Positions 29,714-38,295 of a stretch of 39,760 bases of DNA are shown here, piece by piece. A model generated the notes under the pieces. That model had not been told where the DNA came from. It made no database searches and saw only the letters and a list, made by a program, of their open reading frames with translations. The translations under genes and the position numbers were made by a program. The DNA is taken from the NCBI GenBank assembly GCA_024398535.1, contig JAKSIY010000009.1:1-39760 (forward strand), read 5' to 3'. Source of the DNA: Bacteroidaceae bacterium (GTDB lineage Bacteria > Bacteroidota > Bacteroidia > Bacteroidales > Bacteroidaceae). Each line of letters opens with the position of its first letter. The first letter of the stretch is position 1.

Positions 29714-31729
29714 ATGAGAAAACAATTTGTCTTATTGATAGGCCTGCTTTTTGCCGGCATGGCTGCTCATGCCAGAGAGGTAATCAACATCAATGAAGGT
29801 TGGGGCTTCAAGAAAGGCACCATGGCGGTGTGGGGCGTATTTCCCAATATCATGGTTCCAAGGCCTGAGAAAACAGTGAATCTTCCTCATACCTACAACG
29901 ATGAGGACTTCATGAATGATGAGGGATACTACCGTGGCATGGGTTCTTACCTGAAGGAGATTGACGTTCCTGAGTCGTGGAAAGGCAAACGCATCTTCTT
30001 GAAAAGTGAAGGAGCCGGCAGCAAGGCTGATGTGTTCATCAACTGGAATCATGTAGGCAGTCACAAAGGAGCTTACAATGCGTTTACCATAGAACTGACC
30101 GATGCCTTGCTGTATGGCACAAAGAACTATCTGCTTGTCACCTGCGACAACTCGCATCAGTTTGATATTGCCACTCAGTCCGGCGACTTCAATGTGTACG
30201 GCGGTCTGTACCGCGATGTGTATCTTGAGGTTATGGATGACGTGTGCATCTCTCCTCTTTATTATGGATCGGACGGCGTGTTCGTGACTCAGAAGCGTGT
30301 GGATGAAAAGCACGCAGATTTGCAGACCACCGTCCGTCTGAGCACTTTGAGTGACTATAAGAACTGTGCCATAGAGATGTCTTTGCTCGATGCTGCCGGC
30401 AACACCGTGGTTAAGAAGGTTTCTCCATACATCTTTGATGATAAGTGTGTGATAAACATGGAGGTTGAGAATCCTCATCTGTGGAATGGTATGGATGATC
30501 CTTATCTATATAAGATGGTAACCGTACTAACCCGCGGCGGCAAGGAGATTGACCGTGTAGAGGAGAATATAGGATTGCGTTATTTCTACGTAGATACCGA
30601 CAAGGGCTTCTTCCTGAACGGTAAGCACCTGAAGTTGCGCGGCGTTTCCCGTCATCAGGACTGGCAGGGGCTGGCCAGTGCACTGACCCAGAAGGAGCAT
30701 CTGGCTGACCTGGATCTGATTCAGGAGATGGGCGTGAATTCCATCCGCCTGGCTCACTATCCACAGGCACATTTCATGTTTGATGAAGCTGACCGCCGCG
30801 GTCTGCTTGTCTGGGAGGAGATTCCTTTCGTAAGCACTTATGTCGCTTCCGAGGCTTTTGACGACAATCTGCGCCTGCAATTACGCGAGCTGATAGCTCA
30901 GAACTACAATCATCCAAGTATATTCTGCTGGGGCTTGTGGAACGAGGTCAAGGGTGAGTTCGGTCAGATTGTCGGTGAACTGAATGAGATTGCCCATACC
31001 ATGGACCCTACCCGTTTGACCACCATGGCTACCTGCGATGAGTATGACATGAACTTTACCGCAGACCTGACATGCTGGAACAAGTACTTTGGTTGGTATG
31101 AGGGGAAAGTAGCTGACTTTGCCACTTTCTTTGACAACTGGCACAAGACCTATCCGAATGCAAAGATTGCCGTCAGCGAATATGGTGCCGGTGCGGCTTT
31201 CAGCATTCATACTAACAAATATGAAGACCAGGTGTTCAGCCAGAATTCACGCGGCCATTATCACCCTATGGAAATGCAGACCTTCTCACATCGTGAACAC
31301 CTGAAAATGATTACAGAACGTGACTATCTCTGGGGTTCATACGTGTGGAATATGTTTGATTTTGCATCGGCAATGCGCCGTGAGGGTGATACCAACAACC
31401 TGAATGACAAGGGCTTGGTGTCTCATGACCGTACTCGCAAGAAAGATGCCTTCTATCTGTACAAGGCCAACTGGAACAAGAAGGATGTCACTGTTCATCT
31501 CTGTTCAAAGGACTACACAGACCGCAAGGAAGATGTTACTGACGTGATTGTGTTCACTACTGCACCTTCGGCTAAATTGTTCGTGAACGGCAAGCTGGTA
31601 GGTACAAAAAAGATCGATGCCTATGCTACCGCAGAGTGGAAAGATGTTAAACTGAACGCGGGTGAGAATACCATTCTGGTGAAGACACCTCTGGGTGACG
31701 ACTCATGTACCTGGACAGTAATCAAGTAA
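29714..31729 (+). CDS. Glycoside hydrolase family 2 (beta-galactosidase-like)
   Basis: A 671-residue secreted enzyme with a signal peptide (MRKQFVLLIGLLFAGMAAHA). The N-terminal sugar-binding domain (VNLPHTYNDEDFMN ... YYRGMGSYLKEI), immunoglobulin-like domain and (beta/alpha)8 barrel follow in GH2 order. The proton donor is Glu411 in WGLWNEVKGE and the nucleophile is Glu489 in VSEYGAG. It is shorter than LacZ and lacks its C-terminal domain, ending with a small beta-sandwich (APSAKLFVNGKLVG). It should act in the periplasm on beta-galactosides or related sugars; specificity is not readable. It lies 22 bases before the VOC gene. Confidence 0.88.
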   Translation: MRKQFVLLIGLLFAGMAAHAREVININEGWGFKKGTMAVWGVFPNIMVPRPEKTVNLPHTYNDEDFMNDEGYYRGMGSYLKEIDVPESWKGKRIFLKSEGAGSKADVFINWNHVGSHKGAYNAFTIELTDALLYGTKNYLLVTCDNSHQFDIATQSGDFNVYGGLYRDVYLEVMDDVCISPLYYGSDGVFVTQKRVDEKHADLQTTVRLSTLSDYKNCAIEMSLLDAAGNTVVKKVSPYIFDDKCVINMEVENPHLWNGMDDPYLYKMVTVLTRGGKEIDRVEENIGLRYFYVDTDKGFFLNGKHLKLRGVSRHQDWQGLASALTQKEHLADLDLIQEMGVNSIRLAHYPQAHFMFDEADRRGLLVWEEIPFVSTYVASEAFDDNLRLQLRELIAQNYNHPSIFCWGLWNEVKGEFGQIVGELNEIAHTMDPTRLTTMATCDEYDMNFTADLTCWNKYFGWYEGKVADFATFFDNWHKTYPNAKIAVSEYGAGAAFSIHTNKYEDQVFSQNSRGHYHPMEMQTFSHREHLKMITERDYLWGSYVWNMFDFASAMRREGDTNNLNDKGLVSHDRTRKKDAFYLYKANWNKKDVTVHLCSKDYTDRKEDVTDVIVFTTAPSAKLFVNGKLVGTKKIDAYATAEWKDVKLNAGENTILVKTPLGDDSCTWTVIK

Positions 31730-31751
31730 GAAACATCTATAAAAAAACAAT

Positions 31752-32603
31752 ATGATTAAAGACATTGCACACATCGCCATTAATCCATTGGACATGGATA
31801 AGAGTGTAGAGTTTTTTGATAAAGTATTCGGCTGGAAGAAGGTATTTGAACTCCATCATGACAACGGTGATCCATGGATAATTTATCTGAAAATCTGCAA
31901 GGGGCATTTTCTGGAACTGTTCTATGGCGGACAGAATGACCGTGATTATGCATACGATTTCAAGAAGACCGGTTACAACCATCTTTGTGTAACCGTTGGT
32001 AATATACGCAAGACCCTTCAGGAAATGTATGAGAAGGGATTCATTGACTCTCCGGAGCCGGAACAGGAGGCCAGCGGCTGCCTTAACCTGTGGCTGTATG
32101 ATCCGGATGGCAATGGTATTGAGCTGCAGGAATACACCCCGGCATCGGTACAGATGCAGAGCAATGAGGCTCCTTATGAATTTGGACGTGAAGGCTATGT
32201 AGGACTGGGTCACGCCTGCTTTGTGTGCAAGGATATCGATGCATCGCTTGACTTCTACTGCAACAAGCTGGGCATGAAACTGGTTGGCATTCAGAACGAT
32301 GACGAAGGTAATCCATGGTTGCACTATGTACGCATAACAGACGGAGTCTATCTTGAACTCATTCCGAATGGTCAGGGCGAAAATCCAAACACCGGCTGGA
32401 ATTCACGCGGATTCCAGCATCTCTGCCTTGAGACTGATGATCTGAAGGCCGATGTCGAGCACCTCAGGTCAATCGGCGTAGAGATTGATCAGGAACCAAA
32501 GACATCATCAGACCTTAACTGGCAGGCATGGATCCATGATCCGGACGGAAACAAGATAGAGCTCATGATGATTGATCCGAACTCTCCGCAGGCAAAAGCT
32601 TGA
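31752..32603 (+). CDS. Double VOC (glyoxalase-like) domain protein
   Basis: A 283-residue cytoplasmic protein with two vicinal-oxygen-chelate domains. The first (about 5-130) starts IAHIAINPLDMDKSVEFFD and ends DPDGNGIELQEY; the second (about 150-275) starts LGHACFVCKDIDASLDFY and ends DPDGNKIELMMID. His and Glu residues at the ends of these motifs are the usual metal ligands. Such proteins include lyases, dioxygenases and isomerases acting on small metabolites; no specific reaction can be called. It follows the GH2 gene by 22 bases, and its stop TGA is the first base of the second palindromic terminator. Confidence 0.85.
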   Translation: MIKDIAHIAINPLDMDKSVEFFDKVFGWKKVFELHHDNGDPWIIYLKICKGHFLELFYGGQNDRDYAYDFKKTGYNHLCVTVGNIRKTLQEMYEKGFIDSPEPEQEASGCLNLWLYDPDGNGIELQEYTPASVQMQSNEAPYEFGREGYVGLGHACFVCKDIDASLDFYCNKLGMKLVGIQNDDEGNPWLHYVRITDGVYLELIPNGQGENPNTGWNSRGFQHLCLETDDLKADVEHLRSIGVEIDQEPKTSSDLNWQAWIHDPDGNKIELMMIDPNSPQAKA

Positions 32604-32662
32604 ACGACGGAAATGGGGACAGGTCATCGAACGTTCGATGACCTGTCCCCATTTTCGTCGTT
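32603..32662. terminator. 60-bp palindromic hairpin, sister of the one at 4669
   Basis: Arms of 30 nt meet without a spacer; the only imperfection is a G/T pair at 32610 and 32655. The outer part AAATGGGGACAGGTC is identical to the palindrome at 4669-4720, while the inner part (ATCGAAC/GTTCGAT against TTGAAAC/GTTTCAA) differs with both arms changed together. It lies between the convergent VOC and GH43 genes and probably terminates both. Confidence 0.75.
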
Positions 32663-32666
32663 CCCT

Positions 32667-34781
32667 TTACAGTGAAGGCCTGACCGGACGGATGGTGCCG
32701 TCTTCGTTGAAGTACATTGGGTCGATGCAGATTTCGCGGTTGTAGCCGCCGCTCAAACCCATCTTGATGCCTTCAGGGCGGGTAAAGCGGTGGTAAACCA
32801 TGTACCAGTCATCGGTTCCCGGAATGTTCAGGACAGCATTGTGGCCGGTTCCGAATATCTGCCTTGACGGATCCTGCTGCAGGATTATCTGTTCCTGTAC
32901 TTTTGCCGGTTGGCCGTTACGGACAAGTTCCGTAGGTGAATCTGATATCAGGTAGCGCACACAGTAGCGGGCGGAACGGGTAATATTCTCTGACCACATG
33001 AAGTAGTAGAGTCCATTGCGCTCAAACACGTAGGTACCCTCCAGGTAGTGATACTCCCCTATCCTTGAACGCGGAATCAGTTCGTGCATGGTTCCCGGAA
33101 CCAGTGAAACCATGTCATCGGCCAGTTCTGCCATCCACAGGTATGAATTGCCCCAGTACAGGTAGTACTTGCCGGTCTTCGGATCCTGGAATACGTCCGG
33201 GTCAATGGTTATATTTGGTGCACCGATTGATTCCTGTGTCATCATAGGACCACCTATGGCATCCTTGAATGGGCCTGCCGGATGGTCAGCCACGGCAACG
33301 CCAATTGACTTGTTGCCCACAAAATAGTAATAGTATTTATACCCTGTCAGTTTAGGCTCACGCCACTTCCGGAACAGTTTGGGCTGTCTGTAAACCGGTT
33401 TCTCAATGATGGTAGGCGCCCAGGCGTACTCCTTGCCCCAGTCCAGGTCCTGCAGGTCCAGAATCACGCCCTCATCAGTCCATGTCTTCAGGTCATCTGA
33501 AGAGAAGCACTTGAAATCATGGTTGTGCCACTGATAGCTGCCGTCTGTGGTCGGGTAAATGTAGTACTTGCCGGTCAGGTTGCTGTAAAGCACCTCTGGG
33601 TCAGCATGCAGACCCTGGAAAACCGGATTGTTCACGTCCGGTGCCAGGTGAGCCGACTCTTGGGCATCGGACCACGCCTGCAGACGCTTGTACTCATGCT
33701 CAGTCACGCGCATGAATGATCCGTGCTGCGGGCCATACACGCCCTCTATGTCCTGTGGATTTGAGAACCTGCGCATGTACTTGTCAGCCTTGCATATACG
33801 GTACCGGCGCGGGTTGCTTGAGTACTCAATGTAGCCAATCTGCCAGCCTTCCTCTCCTTTCAGTTGGAAGGCCGATGCCCCCTCGCAATTCTTGCGTCCT
33901 TCAAAGCTCACGTAGTCCTTGTCATCGGGCTCCGGCCATGGACCGGTCAGTGAGGCCGATGCCGATGTGAATATTCCTGGCGTGCCACCCTCTTTCTTTA
34001 TCATCATGTGGTACATTGAGTCCGATGGCAGCCAGTTTATGTCGGCATCTATCGTGGCGTAGCCCCAGTCAAAGAGAAGCTGTGGCTGAGTGATTCTTGT
34101 GAATGAGTCGTCAGCATGAACGTAGTACATGCGGTCATACTTCTCCTCGGCGCGGTTCAGCATTGAGAAATATATCATGTAGCCGCCAACCGTTCCGTCG
34201 GGCCACAGGTAGCTGTCGTCCCAGATTACCTGCGGTGCCCATACGCGGCAAATCTTGCTGAAGTCGTTGTAAACAGGCTTGATTTGCAGGTCTTCCTTAC
34301 CGGTCTTGTCATTGGTAAAGTCGGTGAAAATGGCTGAACCCTTCCTGAAGTCAAATGACGTTGACTGCCAGTTGATAAGGTCAGTGCTGGTCATCAGGTC
34401 TATACCGTAGTTTTCCCACTCCGAACTCTTGCCCATGCGTCGTGTGGCACGGTTGTTCATGTCTGTGGTTACCATCAGGAATCCCTTGTTGTCATGGCGG
34501 CGGCAGATGTAGGCATCGCGCGTACCACCTTCTATACCAGCCATCTGCGTGGGTGAGAAAATGGAATCGCCGCACAGCAGGTCGTGAAAGTGCAGGCCGT
34601 CTTCAGACAGCGCGTATGCAGTCCACTGGCCGCGGTCAGACATGTGGCAGTACAGATATCCGTAGGTCTCGTCATCAGGCAACTGCAGATTACCGGGTCT
34701 CTGTGCCATTGCAGTTCCCTGCCCCATTGCCGGCATCATGGCCAGGCCCAATATGGCTATTGTCGTTGTTAGTCTTCTCAT
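32667..34781 (-). CDS. Glycoside hydrolase family 43 protein with two beta-propeller modules
   Basis: A 704-residue secreted protein of two five-bladed propellers. The C-terminal module (from about 390) carries the GH43 active-site motifs: HADPEVL (base), TIDPDVF (pKa modulator, near 527) and LEGTYVF (acid, near 580). The N-terminal module (about 30-385) has the same fold pattern (TRDAYICR, VWAPQVIWDDSYL, NCEGASAF) but altered motifs, so it may be a second catalytic or a binding domain. The ATG at 34781 is preferred to the one at 34805, because the -7 box at 34816-34809 would leave no leader for the longer form and a normal signal peptide begins here (MRRLTTTIAILGLAM). Likely substrates are arabinan, xylan or galactan side chains. 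Confidence 0.85.
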   Translation of the reverse strand: MRRLTTTIAILGLAMMPAMGQGTAMAQRPGNLQLPDDETYGYLYCHMSDRGQWTAYALSEDGLHFHDLLCGDSIFSPTQMAGIEGGTRDAYICRRHDNKGFLMVTTDMNNRATRRMGKSSEWENYGIDLMTSTDLINWQSTSFDFRKGSAIFTDFTNDKTGKEDLQIKPVYNDFSKICRVWAPQVIWDDSYLWPDGTVGGYMIYFSMLNRAEEKYDRMYYVHADDSFTRITQPQLLFDWGYATIDADINWLPSDSMYHMMIKKEGGTPGIFTSASASLTGPWPEPDDKDYVSFEGRKNCEGASAFQLKGEEGWQIGYIEYSSNPRRYRICKADKYMRRFSNPQDIEGVYGPQHGSFMRVTEHEYKRLQAWSDAQESAHLAPDVNNPVFQGLHADPEVLYSNLTGKYYIYPTTDGSYQWHNHDFKCFSSDDLKTWTDEGVILDLQDLDWGKEYAWAPTIIEKPVYRQPKLFRKWREPKLTGYKYYYYFVGNKSIGVAVADHPAGPFKDAIGGPMMTQESIGAPNITIDPDVFQDPKTGKYYLYWGNSYLWMAELADDMVSLVPGTMHELIPRSRIGEYHYLEGTYVFERNGLYYFMWSENITRSARYCVRYLISDSPTELVRNGQPAKVQEQIILQQDPSRQIFGTGHNAVLNIPGTDDWYMVYHRFTRPEGIKMGLSGGYNREICIDPMYFNEDGTIRPVRPSL

Positions 34782-34808
34782 ATTGTCATGGTTGCTTCCG
34801 TTCATTCA

Positions 34809-34816
34809 CAAAGATA
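34809..34816 (-). promoter_or_regulatory. Bacteroidetes -7 box (TATCTTTG) for the two-module GH43
   Basis: Exact TAnnTTTG match on the minus strand, 28 bases before the chosen ATG at 34781; it decides that start. Confidence 0.6.
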
Positions 34817-34839
34817 AGAATAAACTCGCATCTTTGTCT

Positions 34840-34847
34840 TATATTTG
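34840..34847 (+). promoter_or_regulatory. Bacteroidetes -7 box (TATATTTG) for the arabinanase
   Basis: Exact TAnnTTTG match on the plus strand, 22 bases before the ATG at 34870, back to back with the GH43 promoter of the other strand. Confidence 0.6.
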
Positions 34848-34869
34848 CCATGGCCAATAAAACTGAATT

Positions 34870-35895
34870 ATGAGAAAGTTCATATCATTGTCTGTCATGG
34901 TCATTATGGCAGTCTGCAATGCATCGGCACAGAAGTCAATCGTAGAAGACCGAATGCCCGATGCCCATGACCCGGTCATGGCAAAGGGTGAAGACGGCAG
35001 GTACTATGTCTTTACCACGGGATGGAACGTCAGCGTCATGTCAAGTGCAGACATGGTTGAGTGGAAGCCGGAGCCATCGGCCCTGAAGCAGACACCGGCA
35101 TGGGCTGTTGAGGCTGTTCCCGGGTACCGTGGGCATACGTGGGCTCCGGACATCAGCTATCATGACGGTCTGTGGTATCTGTATTACTCCTGCTCCACAT
35201 TCGGCAAGAACGGCAGTGCAATTGGACTTGCCGTCAATAAGACGCTTGACCCAAAGTCGGCTGATTTTGCATGGCAGGACCGTGGGCTTGTCATTGCATC
35301 GCACCCGGGAAAGGATAATTGGAATGCAATTGATCCCAATCTGGCAACAGACAAGAAGGGTAATCCGTACCTTGTGTATGGTTCATTCTGGGACGGCATT
35401 CAGCTGATAAGACTTGACAAGGACTATCAGACACCGCTTTCAGAACCGGTAACCGTGGCACGCAGGCTTGACCACAAGCTGACACTTGAAGAGGTTGCAG
35501 ATCCGTCAAAGGTGACTTATGAGAACGGAGTATCAGTTGAGGCTGGCGACAATGCCATTGAGGCTCCGTTCATATTCCACCACAAGGGATACTACTACCT
35601 GTTTGTAAGCTTTGATTACTGCTGTCGCGGAGAGCGCTCAACATACAAGACCGTTTACGGCCGCTCACGTAACATTGAGGGCCCGTACTATGACAAGGAC
35701 GGACGTGACATGGCATTTGGCGGTGGTACGCTGCTCTACGGCCCAGACCAGGACTATTACGGCGTAGGACACAGCTCTGCATACGAATTTGACGGGAAAC
35801 TGTATTTCATATCCCATGCCTATACCAAGGCAAGCGATGCCCGTGCCAAACTATTCATCCGCCCTCTCTCCTTCAGGAAGGGCTGGATAGAATAA
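34870..35895 (+). CDS. GH43 arabinan endo-1,5-alpha-L-arabinosidase-like enzyme
   Basis: A 341-residue secreted single-domain beta-propeller with a signal peptide ending at ASAQ. The three GH43 acidic residues are Asp34 in AHDPVM (base), Asp155 in AIDPNL (pKa modulator) and Glu231 in IEAPFI (acid). HTWAPDISYHDGLWYLYYS, VYGSFWDGIQL and YYLFVSFDYCCRG are characteristic of arabinanases of subfamilies 4 and 5, which cut the alpha-1,5-arabinan backbone. It diverges from the two-module GH43 gene with shared control region, so both may respond to the same polysaccharide. Confidence 0.88.
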   Translation: MRKFISLSVMVIMAVCNASAQKSIVEDRMPDAHDPVMAKGEDGRYYVFTTGWNVSVMSSADMVEWKPEPSALKQTPAWAVEAVPGYRGHTWAPDISYHDGLWYLYYSCSTFGKNGSAIGLAVNKTLDPKSADFAWQDRGLVIASHPGKDNWNAIDPNLATDKKGNPYLVYGSFWDGIQLIRLDKDYQTPLSEPVTVARRLDHKLTLEEVADPSKVTYENGVSVEAGDNAIEAPFIFHHKGYYYLFVSFDYCCRGERSTYKTVYGRSRNIEGPYYDKDGRDMAFGGGTLLYGPDQDYYGVGHSSAYEFDGKLYFISHAYTKASDARAKLFIRPLSFRKGWIE

Positions 35896-35915
35896 GGATA
35901 AATTCTACTGAATCC

Positions 35916-35923
35916 TATTTTTG
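35916..35923 (+). promoter_or_regulatory. Bacteroidetes -7 box (TATTTTTG) immediately before a 97-residue gene
   Basis: Exact TAnnTTTG match ending only four bases before the ATG at 35928, so transcription would start at or next to the start codon. Confidence 0.55.
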
Positions 35924-35927
35924 CACC

Positions 35928-36221
35928 ATGAACAAGTTTATTGTAACAATCAGTGGCGAGTTACGCTTTGGCAATGTCTCTTTGCACAAAGACCTTCTTC
36001 CGTACTATGATGATGACTGCTACGGCGTAGGTATGTGGGCTATCAGTAAAGGTGGTATGAGCATCGACCTTTATGGAAGTTCGTATGATTTTGGCAAGGC
36101 CGATTTCAGTATGGTCAGGAGTATCAACTGGGACGGCGTTGGTGGCAATCCGCTCCCACTTGTCTATTACCCAAATTATCCGGATCCAGACAACGCGGTA
36201 CAAATTACCCCAGTGCTATAA
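35928..36221 (+). CDS. 97-residue protein of unknown function
   Basis: A small soluble protein without signal or membrane segment: MNKFIVTISGELRFGN at the start, a Gly/Asp/Tyr-rich middle (YYDDDCYGVGMWAISKGG), and a Pro/Tyr-rich tail (LVYYPNYPDPDNAVQ). Alternating strands suggest a small beta-fold. It starts 32 bases after the arabinanase but has its own TATTTTTG box directly before the ATG. I do not recognise a family. The coding potential is supported by the start, the length and Bacteroidales-like composition. Confidence 0.6.
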   Translation: MNKFIVTISGELRFGNVSLHKDLLPYYDDDCYGVGMWAISKGGMSIDLYGSSYDFGKADFSMVRSINWDGVGGNPLPLVYYPNYPDPDNAVQITPVL

Positions 36222-36271
36222 GCTTCCTGGAAGACATTCAACATCCGTAAAGACTTAAGTGCGGTGCGTAG

Positions 36272-36946
36272 TTATACCTTCAGTGTGCGCAGGTAGTCTT
36301 TCTGCTCTGGAGTTATCCTGTAGCTCTCTATTGCTTTCTGGATGGCCTTGTTGTGAGTCCACGGGTCAAGCACCCTACCCTCAATTATGCCAATGGTGGC
36401 GTTCCACTGCTTGGCCAGGGCTGTAGCAATGAACCAGGCAACCATCATGCGGACATAGTATTCGCTGCTACTTGCGGCACAAACCAGGTCAAGGTATTCC
36501 GGTTTGAAATCGGCATCAAGGAAATGTGTCATGAGCATTTCCAGCCCAAAACGGCAGGTATAGGTGTGGCCCGATGCCGCCCATTCCCTTATCTTGACAA
36601 TGAGCTGCTCCTTGTGCCTGGCAAATACCTTTGGAGACATGATGTCACAGACTGCCCAGTTGTCCACGTATGGAAGAAATGCATCGGTCAGTTCAATACA
36701 ACGGTCATAATCCTTTATGAGAGAAATCATAACGCCATGAAGCATGTTCTCGTCATAGTACTTGTGCGGGAGCGTGCCAAAAAACACGTCATGCACGCTG
36801 TCCTTTACAAGTTCCTTGGCAAGTGAACGTACCTGAGGCACCCTTACCCCTATGAACAGGTCGGGATCTATGCTTGGAGTGAGCTTGGCCTGGAATGCCG
36901 CATATTGGCGGTCTGCTAAACTGAACAGTTCTTTCTGGTAATCCAT
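36272..36946 (-). CDS. AlkD-like DNA glycosylase (DNA alkylation repair, HEAT-repeat)
   Basis: A 224-residue HEAT-like-repeat protein of the DNA alkylation repair family, which removes N3- and N7-alkylated purines. Family segments are IDPDLFIGVRVPQVRSLAKEL (about 27-47), VDNWAVCDIMSP (about 91-102), RFGLEMLMTHFLD and KQWNATIGIIE, with the C-terminal WTHNKAIQKAIES-type helix pair. The ATG at 36946 (MDYQKELF) is chosen over 37018, because a TATCTTTG box at 36973-36966 lies inside the longer frame. It is convergent with the 97-residue gene and divergent from the barrel-protein gene. Confidence 0.86.
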   Translation of the reverse strand: MDYQKELFSLADRQYAAFQAKLTPSIDPDLFIGVRVPQVRSLAKELVKDSVHDVFFGTLPHKYYDENMLHGVMISLIKDYDRCIELTDAFLPYVDNWAVCDIMSPKVFARHKEQLIVKIREWAASGHTYTCRFGLEMLMTHFLDADFKPEYLDLVCAASSSEYYVRMMVAWFIATALAKQWNATIGIIEGRVLDPWTHNKAIQKAIESYRITPEQKDYLRTLKV

Positions 36947-36965
36947 AATTTTATTAAAGTCGTCA

Positions 36966-36973
36966 CAAAGATA
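36966..36973 (-). promoter_or_regulatory. Bacteroidetes -7 box (TATCTTTG) for the AlkD-like gene
   Basis: Exact TAnnTTTG match on the minus strand, 19 bases before the chosen ATG at 36946; it decides that start. Confidence 0.6.
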
Positions 36974-37028
36974 ATGGTTATATGATTGTAAAATTAATGG
37001 GTGCAGATAGTTATTCACATGTTTGTTG

Positions 37029-37036
37029 TATTTTTG
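37029..37036 (+). promoter_or_regulatory. Bacteroidetes -7 box (TATTTTTG) for the barrel protein/epimerase unit
   Basis: Exact TAnnTTTG match, 28 bases before the ATG at 37065; it rules out the in-frame start at 37023. Confidence 0.6.
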
Positions 37037-37064
37037 TTATCAGAATTTAATACATAAGATAAGG

Positions 37065-38288
37065 ATGAAAAGAATTATAACAACAGCAGCTGTTTTTGCT
37101 ATGGTTATCTGTGGCGCATCCGCCCAGAATCCTGCATTGACGGGCGCTCTGGTAGGTGCAATGGTCGGCGCCGCTAACGTAAACAGATATAGTCAGGAAG
37201 TTGCTCCCAAGGTTGATTACAGCACTTTGTGGTATTATGACCAGGGACCGCTTACGCTGGACAAATTCCAGGCAAGACGTGAAGTTGAAGATATGAAGGT
37301 CAAGTCAGAACTCTATTGGAATATTGAGAAGAATCCATACAAGTTCAGGACTGGCAATACGGTGTTTCCTGCATACAATACCAAGGCCAATATGGATATG
37401 AAGCGCTCCTGGTATACCAGAGGCTTGAATGATGAGTGGATGCTCAGATACAACCAGATGCTCTTTGATATGGTAGAGTATAACCGCCGCCTCCTTCAGA
37501 ATGACCTTGATGCCGGAGAGACTGATGCATCTACCTTGTTAGGTTACTACACCTCTGAGTTGGTCAGTACAGAAGAGAACATCTTGTATGAAACAAATAT
37601 GGGAACCGATACGACTGTGATCGTGGCATTGGAGAAGAAGTATAGAAAACTTCTTGAAGAGACTCCTGCAACGCATAATCCTGCTGTTCCTGAGTTTCGT
37701 AAGGGTAACTGGGGATGGGGGTTCTTCTTCCTTTTCGGTTTTGAAAGATATTCAGGCGATGCTACGGACATTGTTGATTACACTTTTTCACCATTAGGAA
37801 TTAGGTGGGATATCTCATACAAGAAACTGGTATGCGATATTGAGTTCAGTATTTCTGCAGGAAGGAAGCCTAACCTTACCCTTGGTTATGACAGGGTTAT
37901 ATATGATTCACAACGCAACTGGAATTGGACCAACGACAGGAAAATCCAGCAAGAGTCAGTTGATGTTAAATTTGGATATAATGCATTTGAAAATGAGAGA
38001 TTCATGCTTGTTCCTAATGTAGGCATCGGCTATTCTTGCTTTGGTCAGGAGACAGATGAACAGAACCGTGGCGGCACATACATTTCAAGCTATCTCAATG
38101 GCAGCAGAGTGCAGGCCGGGGTCTCTGCAAGGTACAAGATCAGAAAATGGATCAATTCATTCGATTACTCTGACCTAGAGCTTCTGTTTGAGGGGGCGTT
38201 CATCAGAAGTAACTATGAACAGCTGCAACCATCAAACTCTTTCCTGTTTACCATGGGCATAGGTGGCATTGACAGGATGATGAAATAA
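37065..38288 (+). CDS. Exported protein with probable C-terminal outer-membrane beta-barrel
   Basis: A 407-residue exported protein with a signal peptide (ITTAAVFAMVICGASAQ). The first half after the signal is mostly helical and charged (RREVEDMKVKSELYWNIEKN, YNQMLFDMVEYNRRLLQ). From about residue 220 the pattern turns to alternating amphipathic strands (WGWGFFFLFGFERYSG, LVCDIEFSISAGRKPNLTLGY, GYSCFGQE) and ends near SFLFTMGIGGIDRMMK, consistent with a small outer-membrane barrel. A Gly-rich ALTGALVGAMVGAAN follows the signal. No family is recognised. It is followed after seven bases by the epimerase gene. Confidence 0.7.
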   Translation: MKRIITTAAVFAMVICGASAQNPALTGALVGAMVGAANVNRYSQEVAPKVDYSTLWYYDQGPLTLDKFQARREVEDMKVKSELYWNIEKNPYKFRTGNTVFPAYNTKANMDMKRSWYTRGLNDEWMLRYNQMLFDMVEYNRRLLQNDLDAGETDASTLLGYYTSELVSTEENILYETNMGTDTTVIVALEKKYRKLLEETPATHNPAVPEFRKGNWGWGFFFLFGFERYSGDATDIVDYTFSPLGIRWDISYKKLVCDIEFSISAGRKPNLTLGYDRVIYDSQRNWNWTNDRKIQQESVDVKFGYNAFENERFMLVPNVGIGYSCFGQETDEQNRGGTYISSYLNGSRVQAGVSARYKIRKWINSFDYSDLELLFEGAFIRSNYEQLQPSNSFLFTMGIGGIDRMMK

Positions 38289-38295
38289 ATATCAC

